DNA of 64,000 nucleotides from Hydractinia symbiolongicarpus (GCF_029227915.1 NC_079877.1:26563851-26627850); one strand, 5' to 3'; numbered from the stretch's first letter, positions 8,308-15,794 are shown. Made by a program: numbers and translations. Notes: generated by a model from the sequence alone, not told the origin.

Positions 8308-9285
8308 ATGTCAAAACTTCAAGAGACTTACTATCAACCTCAAAATTTATGGAAAGGACAAAAGGCTGTTACGAATTTAAGAGGATTCGGTTTCAAGCCA
8401 AAGGAGATTAAGAAGTGGCTATCAAAACAAGCATTTTGGCAAGTACATTTACCCGCCCCAAAACATGTTGAAAGACCACATTATGAAGTTACCACCCCTA
8501 ATGATTTACATCAATTCGATTTATTGTACATGCCCGGTGACATACTGTATGGTAGTAAATATAAGTACATTTTGTCGGGAATCGATGCTGCCTCCAGATA
8601 CAAAGTAGCCCGACCCTTGAGGAGTAAGAAAGCCAAAGAGGTTGCCGCTATGATTGAGGACATCTACAAGGCAGGACCATTAACTTATCCGAAAACTTTC
8701 CAATGTGATAACGGTTCAGAATTCAAAGCAGATGTATCAAAATTGTTGGGGAAGCATAAGGTTGAAATTAAAAGGGCGACTACAAAATATAAGCATACGC
8801 ACACAGCTTTTGTTGAGGCGTTGAACAAGATACTTGCGGAAAATTTATTCAAAATACAAGATGCCCAAGAACTGAATGATTCGGAAAAGGTATCATCTAC
8901 ATGGGTTAAGCATCTGTATAAACTGATTGATAGGCTAAACGATACAAAGACGCAGATGATTGGTATGAAACCAAAAGATGCTATTATAATGAAAGAGGTG
9001 CCTTTGGTTAATCAAGAGAGTTATCCACCTGAAGTAGAATTACCTCAAGATGGCTTGTATAGATATCTACTGCAACCCGGTGAAGAGCATGATGATGGGC
9101 GGAGACGGGCAACCGATAGAATATGGTCAAAAAACACATATAGATTGCGTGAGGTAATAGCGCAACCCGGTAACCGTGTAATGTACTATGTTCAAGACGG
9201 ACCCAGACGGGCTTTTGTAAAAGAGGAATTGATGTTAATACCTGAAGATACAGATTTACCTCCTGATTATGTGCAAGGTTGGTGA
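8308..9285 (+). CDS. INT: Polinton integrase, retroviral-type DDX35E
   Basis: This 325-aa enzyme would cut and join the element ends to target DNA. The RNase H-like core shows D71 (LHQFDLLYM), D134 (FQCDNGSEFK) and E170 (THTAFVEALNK), with exactly 35 residues between the second D and the E, as in retroviral and Polinton integrases. The first 50 residues are a basic N-terminal region without an obvious HHCC zinc site. Residues about 270-315 (RATDRIWSKNTYRLREVIA, then VMYYVQDGPRRAFVKEEL) look like the small beta-rich C-terminal DNA-binding domain that follows the core in this family. The frame is fully open from ATG to TGA, unlike many neighbours, so this is one of the best preserved genes of the element. 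Confidence 0.93.
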   Translation: MSKLQETYYQPQNLWKGQKAVTNLRGFGFKPKEIKKWLSKQAFWQVHLPAPKHVERPHYEVTTPNDLHQFDLLYMPGDILYGSKYKYILSGIDAASRYKVARPLRSKKAKEVAAMIEDIYKAGPLTYPKTFQCDNGSEFKADVSKLLGKHKVEIKRATTKYKHTHTAFVEALNKILAENLFKIQDAQELNDSEKVSSTWVKHLYKLIDRLNDTKTQMIGMKPKDAIIMKEVPLVNQESYPPEVELPQDGLYRYLLQPGEEHDDGRRRATDRIWSKNTYRLREVIAQPGNRVMYYVQDGPRRAFVKEELMLIPEDTDLPPDYVQGW

Positions 9286-9316
9286 GGGGGACGAAGTCAT
9301 GACAATGACAAAAAGT

Positions 9317-9339
9317 ATCTTTACCTGTCTGGTAAAGAT
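9317..9339 (+). terminator. Hairpin beyond the integrase stop
   Basis: ATCTTTACC, loop TGTCT, GGTAAAGAT: a perfect 9-bp stem 31 bp after the integrase stop, in the gap between two convergent genes. Its sequence differs from the GTTAC-core hairpins, but it occupies the same position relative to a stop codon. Confidence 0.45.
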
Positions 9340-9492
9340 GATTGTGCCGGGGATCGCGCAGGGCGACCGGCAGGTAAGGCCGCTATGGCTCGGTCGGACG
9401 ATCGCGCCAATCCATGATTTGTCATAAACCGCCTTACTTTCAATTTTTCAAATAGCACATGAAACATGTGAGTGGTATACAGGCACACATTA

Positions 9493-10092
9493 CTAACTTT
9501 GTTCCTGATTTAATGCCTTTTTTAGACTTTGAACTTCCGCCATTAAACTTTTTTCAAACTGATTGCGTGTTTCACTCTCCATCTTTCTATCTGTTTTGCT
9601 CATCTTTTCCAGAGCTTCGTAGTATATACCACACAAAGTTTGAAATTCCATGTGGCTAATATTATCATTACTCAATGCTCGTGAGAAAGAGTTTTCAAAC
9701 ACAGCAATAGCAGATGTTACAACATCACATAATTTCATGACTTTGTTGAGTTTATTTTGATATCTCTTAATCGATGCTGAGATAATGGTACAGGATATAG
9801 CTCCACCTATGGATACACTGGAAAGTCCTATGGAAATGGGAATTCCAACAAGGGTAGCACTGGTTGCTATCGTACCAATACCGGTGGAAATGGCTAAGGT
9901 TTCTGAGATGTAGAGTGAAATCGCTAATCGGTCTAGTGCTTTGTTGTATTTATACTCCTTGTCCTGGAATTTCTTTTGTAATTTTACCAACTCTTCAAGT
10001 TGGGAATTAACTGTATTTGTATTAAACTTGTCTTGCTCACTCGAATACTCGGGAGCGGTGGGTAACTTTGGATAAATCTTAAGATCGGCCAT
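9493..10092 (-). CDS. Polinton-associated membrane protein with central glycine-rich hydrophobic segment (199 aa)
   Basis: The gene runs from the ATG at 10090-10092 to TAG. A charged, probably helical N-terminal third (LEELVKLQKKFQDKEYKYNK) is followed by a long hydrophobic region rich in G, S, I and T (SETLAISTGIGTIATSATLV to IGGAISCTIISAS). A charged helical C-terminal third ends in FEKSLMAEVQSLKKALNQEQ. Similar proteins occur in other cnidarian Polintons as far as I recall, without assigned function. The hydrophobic centre suggests a membrane or capsid-associated role. A truncated paralogue lies immediately upstream at 10165-10656, with a matching promoter. The frame is intact. Confidence 0.7.
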   Translation of the reverse strand: MADLKIYPKLPTAPEYSSEQDKFNTNTVNSQLEELVKLQKKFQDKEYKYNKALDRLAISLYISETLAISTGIGTIATSATLVGIPISIGLSSVSIGGAISCTIISASIKRYQNKLNKVMKLCDVVTSAIAVFENSFSRALSNDNISHMEFQTLCGIYYEALEKMSKTDRKMESETRNQFEKSLMAEVQSLKKALNQEQS

Positions 10093-10164
10093 TTTAGGTT
10101 ATTACAAAGAAAAACTATCCTCTAAATAATAAAAAACGCCTTTCATGATTCCGTTGAGAATGTT

Positions 10165-10656
10165 TCACTCTCCATCTATTTTACTTATCTTTTCAAGAGC
10201 TTCATAGTATATACCACACAAAGTTTGAAATTCCATGTGGCTAATATTATCATCATTCGGTGCACAGAAATAGGAAGAGTTTCTAATCTCATCAATATAC
10301 GATACTGTAGTATCGTATAATTTCTCAACTTTGTTGAGTTTCTTTCTATATTTATTAATATATTCCGAGATAATTTCACGGAAAACAGAGCTGGATGGCC
10401 CTATACCGGAAAATCCCATATAAATGGGAATTCTTATAATGGTAGCGCTCCGGACTATCGTACCAAAACCAGTGGTAACGACCAAGTTTTCTGAGATGCC
10501 GAGTGCAATCGCTAATCGGTCTAGTGCTTTGTTGTATTTATACAACTTGCTGTCGAATTTATTTCGTAATTTTATCAAATCTCCAAGTTAAGAAATAACT
10601 AGCTTGTCTTGATCACTCGAATAATCGGGAGTTGGATGAATATTAGGCTCGGACAT
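10165..10656 (-). pseudogene. Broken paralogue of the 199-aa membrane protein
   Basis: The ATG at 10654-10656 starts 22 codons resembling the start of the 9493-10092 protein, ended by TAA at 10588-10590. The same frame then continues for 140 codons that align throughout with the neighbour: YKYNKALDRLAIALGISE, DDNISHMEFQTLCGIYYEAL. Near the end a small deletion shifts the frame and gives an early TGA at 10165-10167, removing the last 30 or so residues. The long open part has no ATG of its own. Upstream of both copies stands the same 31-bp A/T-rich block (AAAGAAAAACTATCCTCTAA at about 10106 and 10676), so gene and promoter were duplicated together. The intact copy probably provides the function. 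Confidence 0.75.
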
Positions 10657-10706
10657 TTTAGTTATTATCTTATTAAAAAGAAAAACTATCCTCTAAATAA
10701 TAAAAA
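10657..10706. promoter_or_regulatory. Divergent promoter between the paralogue and the coiled-coil gene
   Basis: Only 50 bp separate the ATG of the minus-strand paralogue from the ATG of the plus-strand 357-aa frame. The segment contains GAAAAACTATCCTCTAAATA, also present upstream of the intact paralogue (10106-10137), so it is a probable promoter element. Confidence 0.5.
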
Positions 10707-11780
10707 ATGGCAGACATTGACCCTTTTGGAGACCATGGGAGACCGGATGAAGGTACCGATGAAACTTTACCACTCATACCCACCGGGGACCGTACGCGAG
10801 TACAAATACACACACCGGGTGAGGAAGAAGCATCATTCGGAGGAGGTTCCACTCAACGTACCAGAGTTTTGCGGGAAATGGTTGACGTGTTGTATGATAG
10901 ATTATCTGAAGGATCCCTGTCAAAACCTGAGGTGCTACATACAGACCTTTTTGAAATTAAGGATGGTGAATTATACTACATAGGTAAAAACGAACCTTTG
11001 ACAAACAATGAAAGACTAAGGGCCACCGGTACTATATCAGATATATTAGGCAAGAGAAGGCTGCGTAATTTAGGCTTTGACATACCAAAAGGTAAGATTA
11101 CGGCCCGACAGGCTGCTAAGCTAAACAAAATACAAGAAGAACTACCCTCGTCATCTAAAATAACAACAGCAAGTGATGTAGAATTTGAAGCTATATCTGT
11201 GGATGTGGTAAACAGTACGGAAGATTTAATTTCATTGGTAAAACAATCTGTAGACCATGAAGCAACCCAGACCGGTGATCTATTTGAATATCCTATGCGT
11301 GAATTGCTAGGATTGGATAGATCATTGAGAAACATAAGAGGAAGTCTTCAGGATGAAGTTGCAAAAAAGGTTCAGCTCGAACAGCATATTGACAGAGAAA
11401 AAAACAAGTTGGAAGAGATGGAAAACACACCAAATATGACCGAGGAACAACAAAATGAAGCGAAAGAAAGGTTGAAAGGTTTGCAAAATGAGTTGAAAGG
11501 TCGGCAAGAGATTATCGATATTCTCAAAGGTAAACTTAACAGTCAAATAACAAGCATCAAGGAGACGATTACCAAAGTCCTTGACAAAGATACCACACTG
11601 TCTGAAAAGATACAAACACTATTCCGTGAGCAGGGTATCACTGTTGTCAGCGTACTAACGGCATTTGGTATGGTTATCGGCCTTCTCGTAGAAACTTTGA
11701 CGTCTGGTGGTGGGGGTCATCCACCGGTAACACACAAAATCATGAAAAGGGTGGTGCAAAGGACCTCCGGTCCTGGATAA
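10707..11780 (+). CDS. Coiled-coil membrane protein, main part (357 aa)
   Basis: The gene starts at ATG 10707. Residues 1-55 are acidic and probably disordered. Residues about 56-150 contain a compact conserved segment (LFEIKDGELYYIGKNEPLTN, then ISDILGKRRLRNLGFDIPKG). Residues about 205-300 are a long charged coiled coil (REKNKLEEMENTPNMTEEQQ, ERLKGLQNELKGRQEIIDIL). Near 315-335 is a hydrophobic membrane segment (GITVVSVLTAFGMVIGLLVE), then a GGGG run. After the G run the frame gives about 20 unrelated residues and stops, while a neighbouring frame carries the expected tail (11789-11983 and the codons just before it). A one-base change in the G-run at about 11709-11714 would explain this. 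Tail and body belong to one conserved Polinton protein of unknown function. An ATQT tetrapeptide occurs at residues 186-189. Confidence 0.72.
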   Translation: MADIDPFGDHGRPDEGTDETLPLIPTGDRTRVQIHTPGEEEASFGGGSTQRTRVLREMVDVLYDRLSEGSLSKPEVLHTDLFEIKDGELYYIGKNEPLTNNERLRATGTISDILGKRRLRNLGFDIPKGKITARQAAKLNKIQEELPSSSKITTASDVEFEAISVDVVNSTEDLISLVKQSVDHEATQTGDLFEYPMRELLGLDRSLRNIRGSLQDEVAKKVQLEQHIDREKNKLEEMENTPNMTEEQQNEAKERLKGLQNELKGRQEIIDILKGKLNSQITSIKETITKVLDKDTTLSEKIQTLFREQGITVVSVLTAFGMVIGLLVETLTSGGGGHPPVTHKIMKRVVQRTSGPG

Positions 11781-11788
11781 AAAACAAG

Positions 11789-11983
11789 TTGAATGCATTG
11801 GGATCTCTCTTGGGAAGGTTGGCGGGGACGGCCGCTGCGGCTCTACCGGGTATATTAGGATCCATAGTATCATGGATACTCAATCGAGAGAAAGGAGCGG
11901 TTGGTTGGTTGAGTCAAAATTTGTGGGCTTTGATAGTTGGAATCGGAGGTCTGATATACACCTATCCCGTGACAAAGCGTTAG
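11789..11983 (+). CDS. C-terminal membrane tail of the coiled-coil protein, out of frame
   Basis: The open frame carries two hydrophobic segments, AGTAAAALPGILGSIVSWIL and WLSQNLWALIVGIGGLIYTY, and ends in a basic residue at TAG. Its first codon here is a TTG and the coding sense extends further upstream to about 11715 in this frame, so it is not an independent gene. It is the expected C-terminus of the 10707 gene, displaced by a frameshift at the preceding G-run. Such tails occur in other cnidarian Polintons as far as I recall. Confidence 0.65.
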   Translation: MNALGSLLGRLAGTAAAALPGILGSIVSWILNREKGAVGWLSQNLWALIVGIGGLIYTYPVTKR

Positions 11984-11999
11984 ATCCTTGTATAGATTA

Positions 12000-12024
12000 T
12001 ATGTTACACGCATCATGTAACATA
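12000..12024. terminator. Hairpin between convergent genes
   Basis: TATGTTAC / GTAACATA forms an 8-bp stem with a 9-nt loop. It lies 16 bp after the stop of the plus-strand gene (11983) and 41 bp beyond the stop of the minus-strand gene (12066), so it could serve both. It shares the GTTAC/GTAAC core with the other 3' hairpins. A repeated AGTACCGGTAGTACT motif follows at 12026-12067. Confidence 0.5.
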
Positions 12025-12065
12025 GAGTACCGGTAGTACTAGGAGTACCGGTAGTACCGGTAGTA

Positions 12066-12488
12066 CTATCTTTCGAAATACCACACAGCACCACCGACAC
12101 CGATCATACTTAGCGCGATAAAGGCCAATTCCCTTTCATGTCGATCCTGACTCGGTGTATAAAAGTCGCTCAATACAGGTTCACGCGGTAAAGGTTCAAG
12201 TTTATCTCCAAACACTTTTTTATATTCACGCATTGCATCGTTTAGCTCTATGAATTTTCCTTCGGCCTTCTTTTCAAGTCTGAGCTGCTTATTGATAAAG
12301 TCTACTCTCTCTTGTCTTTTACGTTGCCACAAAACCTGGGCTTTTTGTAATTGTTCTATGGCCAGATCATGACGCTTTCTTTCCTTATCAATTCTGTCTT
12401 TTGATAAGCTTGAAAATAGATAGCTTGAGCCTGTAAAAGCCAAAGCATTGGCTAAGGCCCCTCCCAACATCATTGCAATTGAAGCCAT
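12066..12488 (-). CDS. Polinton conserved protein with hydrophobic ends and basic coiled coil (140 aa)
   Basis: The gene runs from ATG 12486-12488 to TAG. It has an N-terminal hydrophobic segment (MASIAMMLGGALANALAFTG), a strongly charged helical centre (DRIDKERKRHDLAIEQLQKA, RQERVDFINKQLRLEKKAEG), a proline-containing segment LSDFYTPS and a C-terminal hydrophobic stretch (LAFIALSMIGVGGAVWYF). I recall close relatives in other cnidarian Polintons, all without known function. Two membrane ends joined by a helical rod suggest a virion or membrane scaffold role, but this is inference. It is the 3'-most member of a tight minus-strand cassette with the 75-, 132- and 125-aa genes. The frame is intact. 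Confidence 0.7.
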   Translation of the reverse strand: MASIAMMLGGALANALAFTGSSYLFSSLSKDRIDKERKRHDLAIEQLQKAQVLWQRKRQERVDFINKQLRLEKKAEGKFIELNDAMREYKKVFGDKLEPLPREPVLSDFYTPSQDRHERELAFIALSMIGVGGAVWYFER

Positions 12489-12490
12489 AT

Positions 12491-12718
12491 TTATATATTG
12501 ATAGTTTCGGGTATAATCTTTTGCTTAATTAAGTATTCCCTTGACATTTCACTAGCGGCGACGATTGCGACTAGCTTTCCGGTATCTTCCAAGTCAAACT
12601 TTTGAATTGAGGGTGGTGACATTTTTAACACCTTTTTTCCTAGCATCGAATAGCCGACAGCGAAAACGCAGACGACCGATGCGTGATATAAATCGTTGAC
12701 GATACTTTTCTTGTCCAT
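12491..12718 (-). CDS. Small Polinton membrane protein (75 aa)
   Basis: I start the gene at the ATG at 12716-12718 (MDKKSIVNDLYHASVVCVFA) rather than at codons upstream, because similarity to remembered Polinton proteins begins there and a TTATATA-rich segment lies just upstream. The protein has one hydrophobic segment near residues 12-28, a conserved centre KMSPPSIQKFDLEDTGKLVA and a C-terminal KQKIIPETINI. It ends 3 bp from the ATG of the next gene, which indicates a compact cassette. The function is unknown. The frame is intact. Confidence 0.62.
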   Translation of the reverse strand: MDKKSIVNDLYHASVVCVFAVGYSMLGKKVLKMSPPSIQKFDLEDTGKLVAIVAASEMSREYLIKQKIIPETINI

Positions 12719-12761
12719 GTTATTATATACTGTGAGATTATTATATCGCGATATTATCCCT

Positions 12762-13160
12762 TTATTCCATTTCAAGTTTACTTATTCTCACAGGTGTTTT
12801 GGATTTTTGTGGTGGGGTACCCTTCGGCCCAGTTATAGCAAATAGTACATTGTCTTTCTGTTTATACACAAAATAAGCAAATCCACCAACCAAACCGATG
12901 GCTATTATTCCCCCTATAGCGTAGTTCATAGGCTTTTCATTTGGGACGATGGTAGGTTCTGCCTCTCCGACATTGTCTTCTGGCTGTGTCTGAGGCATCG
13001 GGGGTGTCTGAGGCGTCTGCTGTGTCTGAGACGTCTGCTGTGCCATGACCGCTTTATATTCTTTCCTCTGTTCACGGTTGTATTCCGCCAACCTCTTACC
13101 CGCTTCAACCTCTTTAGGGTTCTTCGTTGTCACCTGAATAGGAGTCTGTTCCTCTGACAT
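12762..13160 (-). CDS. Single-pass membrane protein with Q/T/P-rich linker (132 aa)
   Basis: The gene runs from ATG 13158-13160 to TAA. A charged N-terminus (NPKEVEAGKRLAEYNREQRK) leads into a low-complexity Q/T/P segment (QQTSQTQQTPQTPPMPQTQP), then one clear transmembrane helix (YAIGGIIAIGLVGGFAYFVY) and a basic tail. Similar N-terminal and membrane parts are known to me from other Polintons, without function. Its start overlaps by 47 bp the end of the upstream 125-aa frame, as is usual in dense viral gene blocks. Confidence 0.62.
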   Translation of the reverse strand: MSEEQTPIQVTTKNPKEVEAGKRLAEYNREQRKEYKAVMAQQTSQTQQTPQTPPMPQTQPEDNVGEAEPTIVPNEKPMNYAIGGIIAIGLVGGFAYFVYKQKDNVLFAITGPKGTPPQKSKTPVRISKLEME

Positions 13161-13531
13161 CTTTATTATCTGTTGTACTACTACTACTACTACTAGTAGT
13201 ATTATTATTTGCGTTTAAATTTCTTCCTGCGATATAATGCCTACCCGTAATGAGACCAACACTGAGTGGTGCTAACAATGAGCCGAATTTATAATACAGG
13301 TCACATGCGAACCTTTGAAGGGCAGAGTTTAGGAAGGGGTCATTTTTCAGGTCATTGCTCAATGCATTTTGAGAATTTATTCCTAAGACTGTACAGGCAC
13401 CCATGGAATACATGTGAATGATTGATTGTCCCAAGGACTTTACCATTTTACCTGATAGTTTAGCTTCATATATACTAAATAGTTTCTTCACCTCATCATC
13501 TTATCAAGTTATCAATTGCCGTTTCAGCCAT
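13114..13531 (-). CDS. Polinton conserved small protein, probable frameshift near the start
   Basis: The main frame (13114-13491, about 125 codons) has no ATG at its first codon, which is GTG. An ATG at 13529-13531 opens a short frame (MAETAIDNLI) that stops after 11 codons, and the two parts lie in different frames. A small indel around 13497-13503 would join them, as in related proteins I remember. The body has the text GKMVKSLGQSIIHMYSMGAC, DPFLNSALQRFACDLYYKFG and APLSVGLITGRHYIAG, with moderately hydrophobic helices, then an N/S/T-rich tail partly encoded by the TACTAC microsatellite at 13175-13204. The function is unknown. Confidence 0.55.
13172..13204. repeat. TACTAC/TAGTAG microsatellite
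   Basis: TACTACTACTACTACTA runs into CTAGTAGTATTATTATT. It encodes part of the poly-Ser/Thr/Asn tail of the 13114-13531 frame and lies just upstream of the ATG at 13160. Confidence 0.7.
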
Positions 13532-13577
13532 TTTCAATAGCAATAGGTATTTTTTAACACAAAAATAGCAAAAACTA

Positions 13578-13617
13578 AGTACTACTAGTAGTACTAGTAC
13601 TAGTAGTACTAGTATTA
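13578..13617. repeat. AGTACTAC palindromic repeat
   Basis: Alternating AGTACTACTAGTAGTACTAG units form overlapping palindromes. Related units occur at 12026-12067, 13172-13204 and 17527-17550, so the motif is a recurrent sequence of this element. Confidence 0.7.
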
Positions 13618-13648
13618 TGAAATTGATATATTCTATCATTTTGTTGTG

Positions 13649-13797
13649 GTCCTATAGGAGTCTTATAGGAGTCTTATAGGAGTCTTATAGGAGATTTCAA
13701 GAAATCTATAGGACATTTTAAGAAATCTATAGGAGATTTCAAGAAATCTATAGTAGTCTTATAGTAGTCTTATAGTAGTCTTATAGGAGTCCTATAG
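13649..13797. repeat. Compound minisatellite of TCTTATAGGAG and AAATCTATAGGAGATTTCAAG-type units
   Basis: Three TCTTATAGGAG units are followed by three 21-bp units close to AGGAGATTTCAAGAAATCTA, then three TCTTATAGTAG units. It starts and ends with TCCTATAG-type palindromic sequence, so the array is roughly symmetrical. It fills the gap between the 125-aa gene and the 3' end of the ATPase gene and contains no gene. Confidence 0.85.
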
Positions 13798-13819
13798 ATC
13801 TGTTAGATTCTTATTATAC

Positions 13820-13846
13820 TTTTGTTACAAGAGTCTTGTAACAAAA
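13820..13846 (-). terminator. Perfect 27-nt palindromic hairpin beyond the ATPase stop
   Basis: TTTTGTTACAAGA, G, TCTTGTAACAAAA: 13 complementary positions per arm, starting 11 bp beyond the ATPase stop (13857-13859). This is the longest of the GTTAC/GTAAC hairpins and marks the end of the capsid/ATPase block. A nearly identical but partly decayed copy lies at 17839-17855. Confidence 0.6.
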
Positions 13847-13856
13847 AACGTCCAAT

Positions 13857-14243
13857 CTAGCAAATCACGTAAGTTCTTGGATGTTCCATTCTCATGACTA
13901 AATGTGTGTATTTGCCAACTTTTAGCCTTTTCTTAACCGTCTGGATCTCTGATCGTGATTCAATGACATCATTCTCTTCATGAATAGTTGCGAGATCTTG
14001 TCTGTCTTTTGGATACCACACATATAACATTTTAGCTTGCCTTCGTAAATTTTTCGGTATAGCGGTGTATGATTGTGTGAGTAGCCACATAGTGTGGTTT
14101 CGATGTCGTCCGCTAATGGCCAACTCCAGCAATGGCTGTCTCTTTTTGTCTAGTTTCTCATCTGCGATGATATCGTCGATCAGGAATAAGGTTTTGTATC
14201 CGGCACAGAAATTCGTCATCTTTCGAATATATTCATATAACAT
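13857..14243 (-). CDS. ATP: Genome packaging ATPase, C-terminal part (Walker B)
   Basis: This is the second half of the FtsK/HerA-superfamily (A32-like) ATPase thought to pump Polinton DNA into capsids. Walker B is TLFLIDDII (D23, D24 counted from the methionine at 14243). A conserved segment follows, SGRHRNHTMWLLTQSYTAIP, with the Q of the sensor-like motif. The frame is the same as the N-terminal part (14253-14468), from which it is separated by TAG at 14253-14255 and three codons, so one nonsense change splits the gene. The methionine at 14243 is therefore internal. The protein ends at TAG 13857-13859, next to the palindromic hairpin. Confidence 0.87.
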   Translation of the reverse strand: MLYEYIRKMTNFCAGYKTLFLIDDIIADEKLDKKRQPLLELAISGRHRNHTMWLLTQSYTAIPKNLRRQAKMLYVWYPKDRQDLATIHEENDVIESRSEIQTVKKRLKVGKYTHLVMRMEHPRTYVIC

Positions 14244-14252
14244 ACCTCCCGG

Positions 14253-14468
14253 CTAAATTAGAATCACATATCTGTCGTTCCAAAACCATTTTCGGTCCCT
14301 ATATGTCTTATTCCATCTTAATGTTGGGCATATAATCTCGATGAAATCGAAGTGATCAAAGTATTCATTCTCTAATAATTTTACAACACGTTTGGATTTT
14401 CCGCAGCCCGTAGGACCAACGAATAATGCTGTGTGGGGCTCTTTCATGTAAAGTGTGTTTTTCGCCAT
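14253..14468 (-). CDS. ATP: Genome packaging ATPase, N-terminal part (Walker A)
   Basis: The ATG at 14466-14468 begins the ATPase. Walker A is FVGPTGCGKSKR (G18 to S25), near the N-terminus as is usual for this short ATPase family. FDFIEIICPTLRWNKTY follows. The frame ends at TAG 14253-14255 and resumes in the same frame as the Walker B part. It starts only 6 bp after the stop of the major capsid gene, which places packaging and capsid genes in one block, as in other Polintons. Confidence 0.87.
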   Translation of the reverse strand: MAKNTLYMKEPHTALFVGPTGCGKSKRVVKLLENEYFDHFDFIEIICPTLRWNKTYRDRKWFWNDRYVILI

Positions 14469-14474
14469 TCTATC

Positions 14475-15794
14475 TTAATAAAGTACATCCATAATTTCAC
14501 CGTTTTGAATGTTTAATTGAGCGTCCATGATTAGATATATATAGGCGTTTAAGGATCCTGCGGTTTCTGCTGTCTTTTCAATTTGTAGGGTGATCCCCTC
14601 ACTTGCATTTTCAATCCGTCGGCCGGTCACATGCAGGGAGTTTTCATCAATGGTTCTGAAATCTAACCATAGAGCATATTTGTTCGTCAAGTAATCGGAG
14701 ACTTTTACATCATGTAATTGCAGATGTTTTTTAATTTCGCCGGCATTGCCATCCTTTGGTTTACCCTCAGCAAAATACTTGCAAATTTCATTGTAATGTT
14801 CAAACGGCTGCATACCTTGGGCGAAAAGTTGGTTAGGCTTACCCTCAACTATGGCGGATACCTTTTTAATTTTCGGATTGTAGAACTTACCGGTATCTCG
14901 TTTGTAGGCTTGTTCGTCTTCAAACAAAACCAATATACCCTTCAAAGATTTACAAGGTGTATTGAATGACCAATTCCACGTTGTGTCCGACTTATCCACT
15001 CTAATTTGTCTATGTCTCAAAAACCTGTCGTATAGTAAAGCCATGTTTTCGTATTCATTTGAAATGAATCTGGCTAAGGTTGGTTGTGTCACAATCTCAT
15101 ATTCGAGAGATATGTTAGTTATTTTGTATTTAGCATCTGGTGCTGGTGCCGTGGCAGAACCCGAAGGTTTGGTTGGAGTTGATAATACAACCCTGTCGTA
15201 TTTATTGAATGTGATCTCATAACATAACCTATTACCTAATCCGGCTTGATAATATGGGATCGTGCTATCTAACATTTCAAAATCTAGTGGTATGGTGAAC
15301 TTGTTTTTGTATGCATCAGCAATGGCTTTGTCTGAGACATCAGATGCGTCTTTATCCGAAGCGCTTACCCTCAATTTCATACAGTTTTTCGTACACCCAT
15401 CATTGGATATGATGCCTTGTCTGATTGCATTTCTCTTTTCATACTTGGTTAGCCATAAATCTCTGTAGCATCCGAAAAGATCAAAGTCATCAATGCTCAA
15501 AATCTCGGTACCCTCAAACTTGATGGCCAACTTTTTAACAATAGCTCTTCCAATGTTAGAGACTAATGTTCTTTTCGTGTCGGCTTTTGACTCGAGTTCA
15601 ACGTCGAAACTTATTTTTGAAGTCCCTGGAACAATAACATCATCGCTACCTAAATTAGGAAACCTAATCAAAAGTAACTGGTTTTGATCAATCTCACTTG
15701 GATTGTGTGTCACAATTACTTTTTGGTGTGATCCTTTTACACCATGAGCAGTTCTAAGAGAACGTTCAGGATTTAACCTTTTTCCGTATTCCAT
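14475..15794 (-). CDS. MCP: Major capsid protein, probable double jelly-roll (439 aa)
   Basis: The 439-aa frame is intact from ATG 15792-15794 to TAA. Its text (HNPSEIDQNQLLLIRFPNLG, GRAIVKKLAIKFEGTEILSI, DDFDLFGCYRDLWLTKYEKR) matches what I know of the conserved capsid protein encoded next to the ATPase in cnidarian Polintons. The length suits a double jelly-roll hexon protein. The fold itself cannot be seen from sequence. Alternating hydrophobic beta-strand-like stretches and few long helices are consistent with it. Neighbours are the ATPase downstream and the minor capsid gene upstream, all on the minus strand. This is one of the few structural genes without a break. Confidence 0.8.
   Translation of the reverse strand: MEYGKRLNPERSLRTAHGVKGSHQKVIVTHNPSEIDQNQLLLIRFPNLGSDDVIVPGTSKISFDVELESKADTKRTLVSNIGRAIVKKLAIKFEGTEILSIDDFDLFGCYRDLWLTKYEKRNAIRQGIISNDGCTKNCMKLRVSASDKDASDVSDKAIADAYKNKFTIPLDFEMLDSTIPYYQAGLGNRLCYEITFNKYDRVVLSTPTKPSGSATAPAPDAKYKITNISLEYEIVTQPTLARFISNEYENMALLYDRFLRHRQIRVDKSDTTWNWSFNTPCKSLKGILVLFEDEQAYKRDTGKFYNPKIKKVSAIVEGKPNQLFAQGMQPFEHYNEICKYFAEGKPKDGNAGEIKKHLQLHDVKVSDYLTNKYALWLDFRTIDENSLHVTGRRIENASEGITLQIEKTAETAGSLNAYIYLIMDAQLNIQNGEIMDVLY

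Noticed and set aside
11705-11716. Programmed ribosomal frameshift as the preferred explanation
   Set aside because: No clear slippery heptamer or downstream structure was recognised and several other genes are broken, so an indel is more likely; kept only as a possibility.
12719-12775. N-terminal extension of the 75-aa protein to position 12775
   Set aside because: Similarity to remembered relatives begins at the ATG at 12718, and the extension is AT-rich with TTATATA promoter-like sequence.
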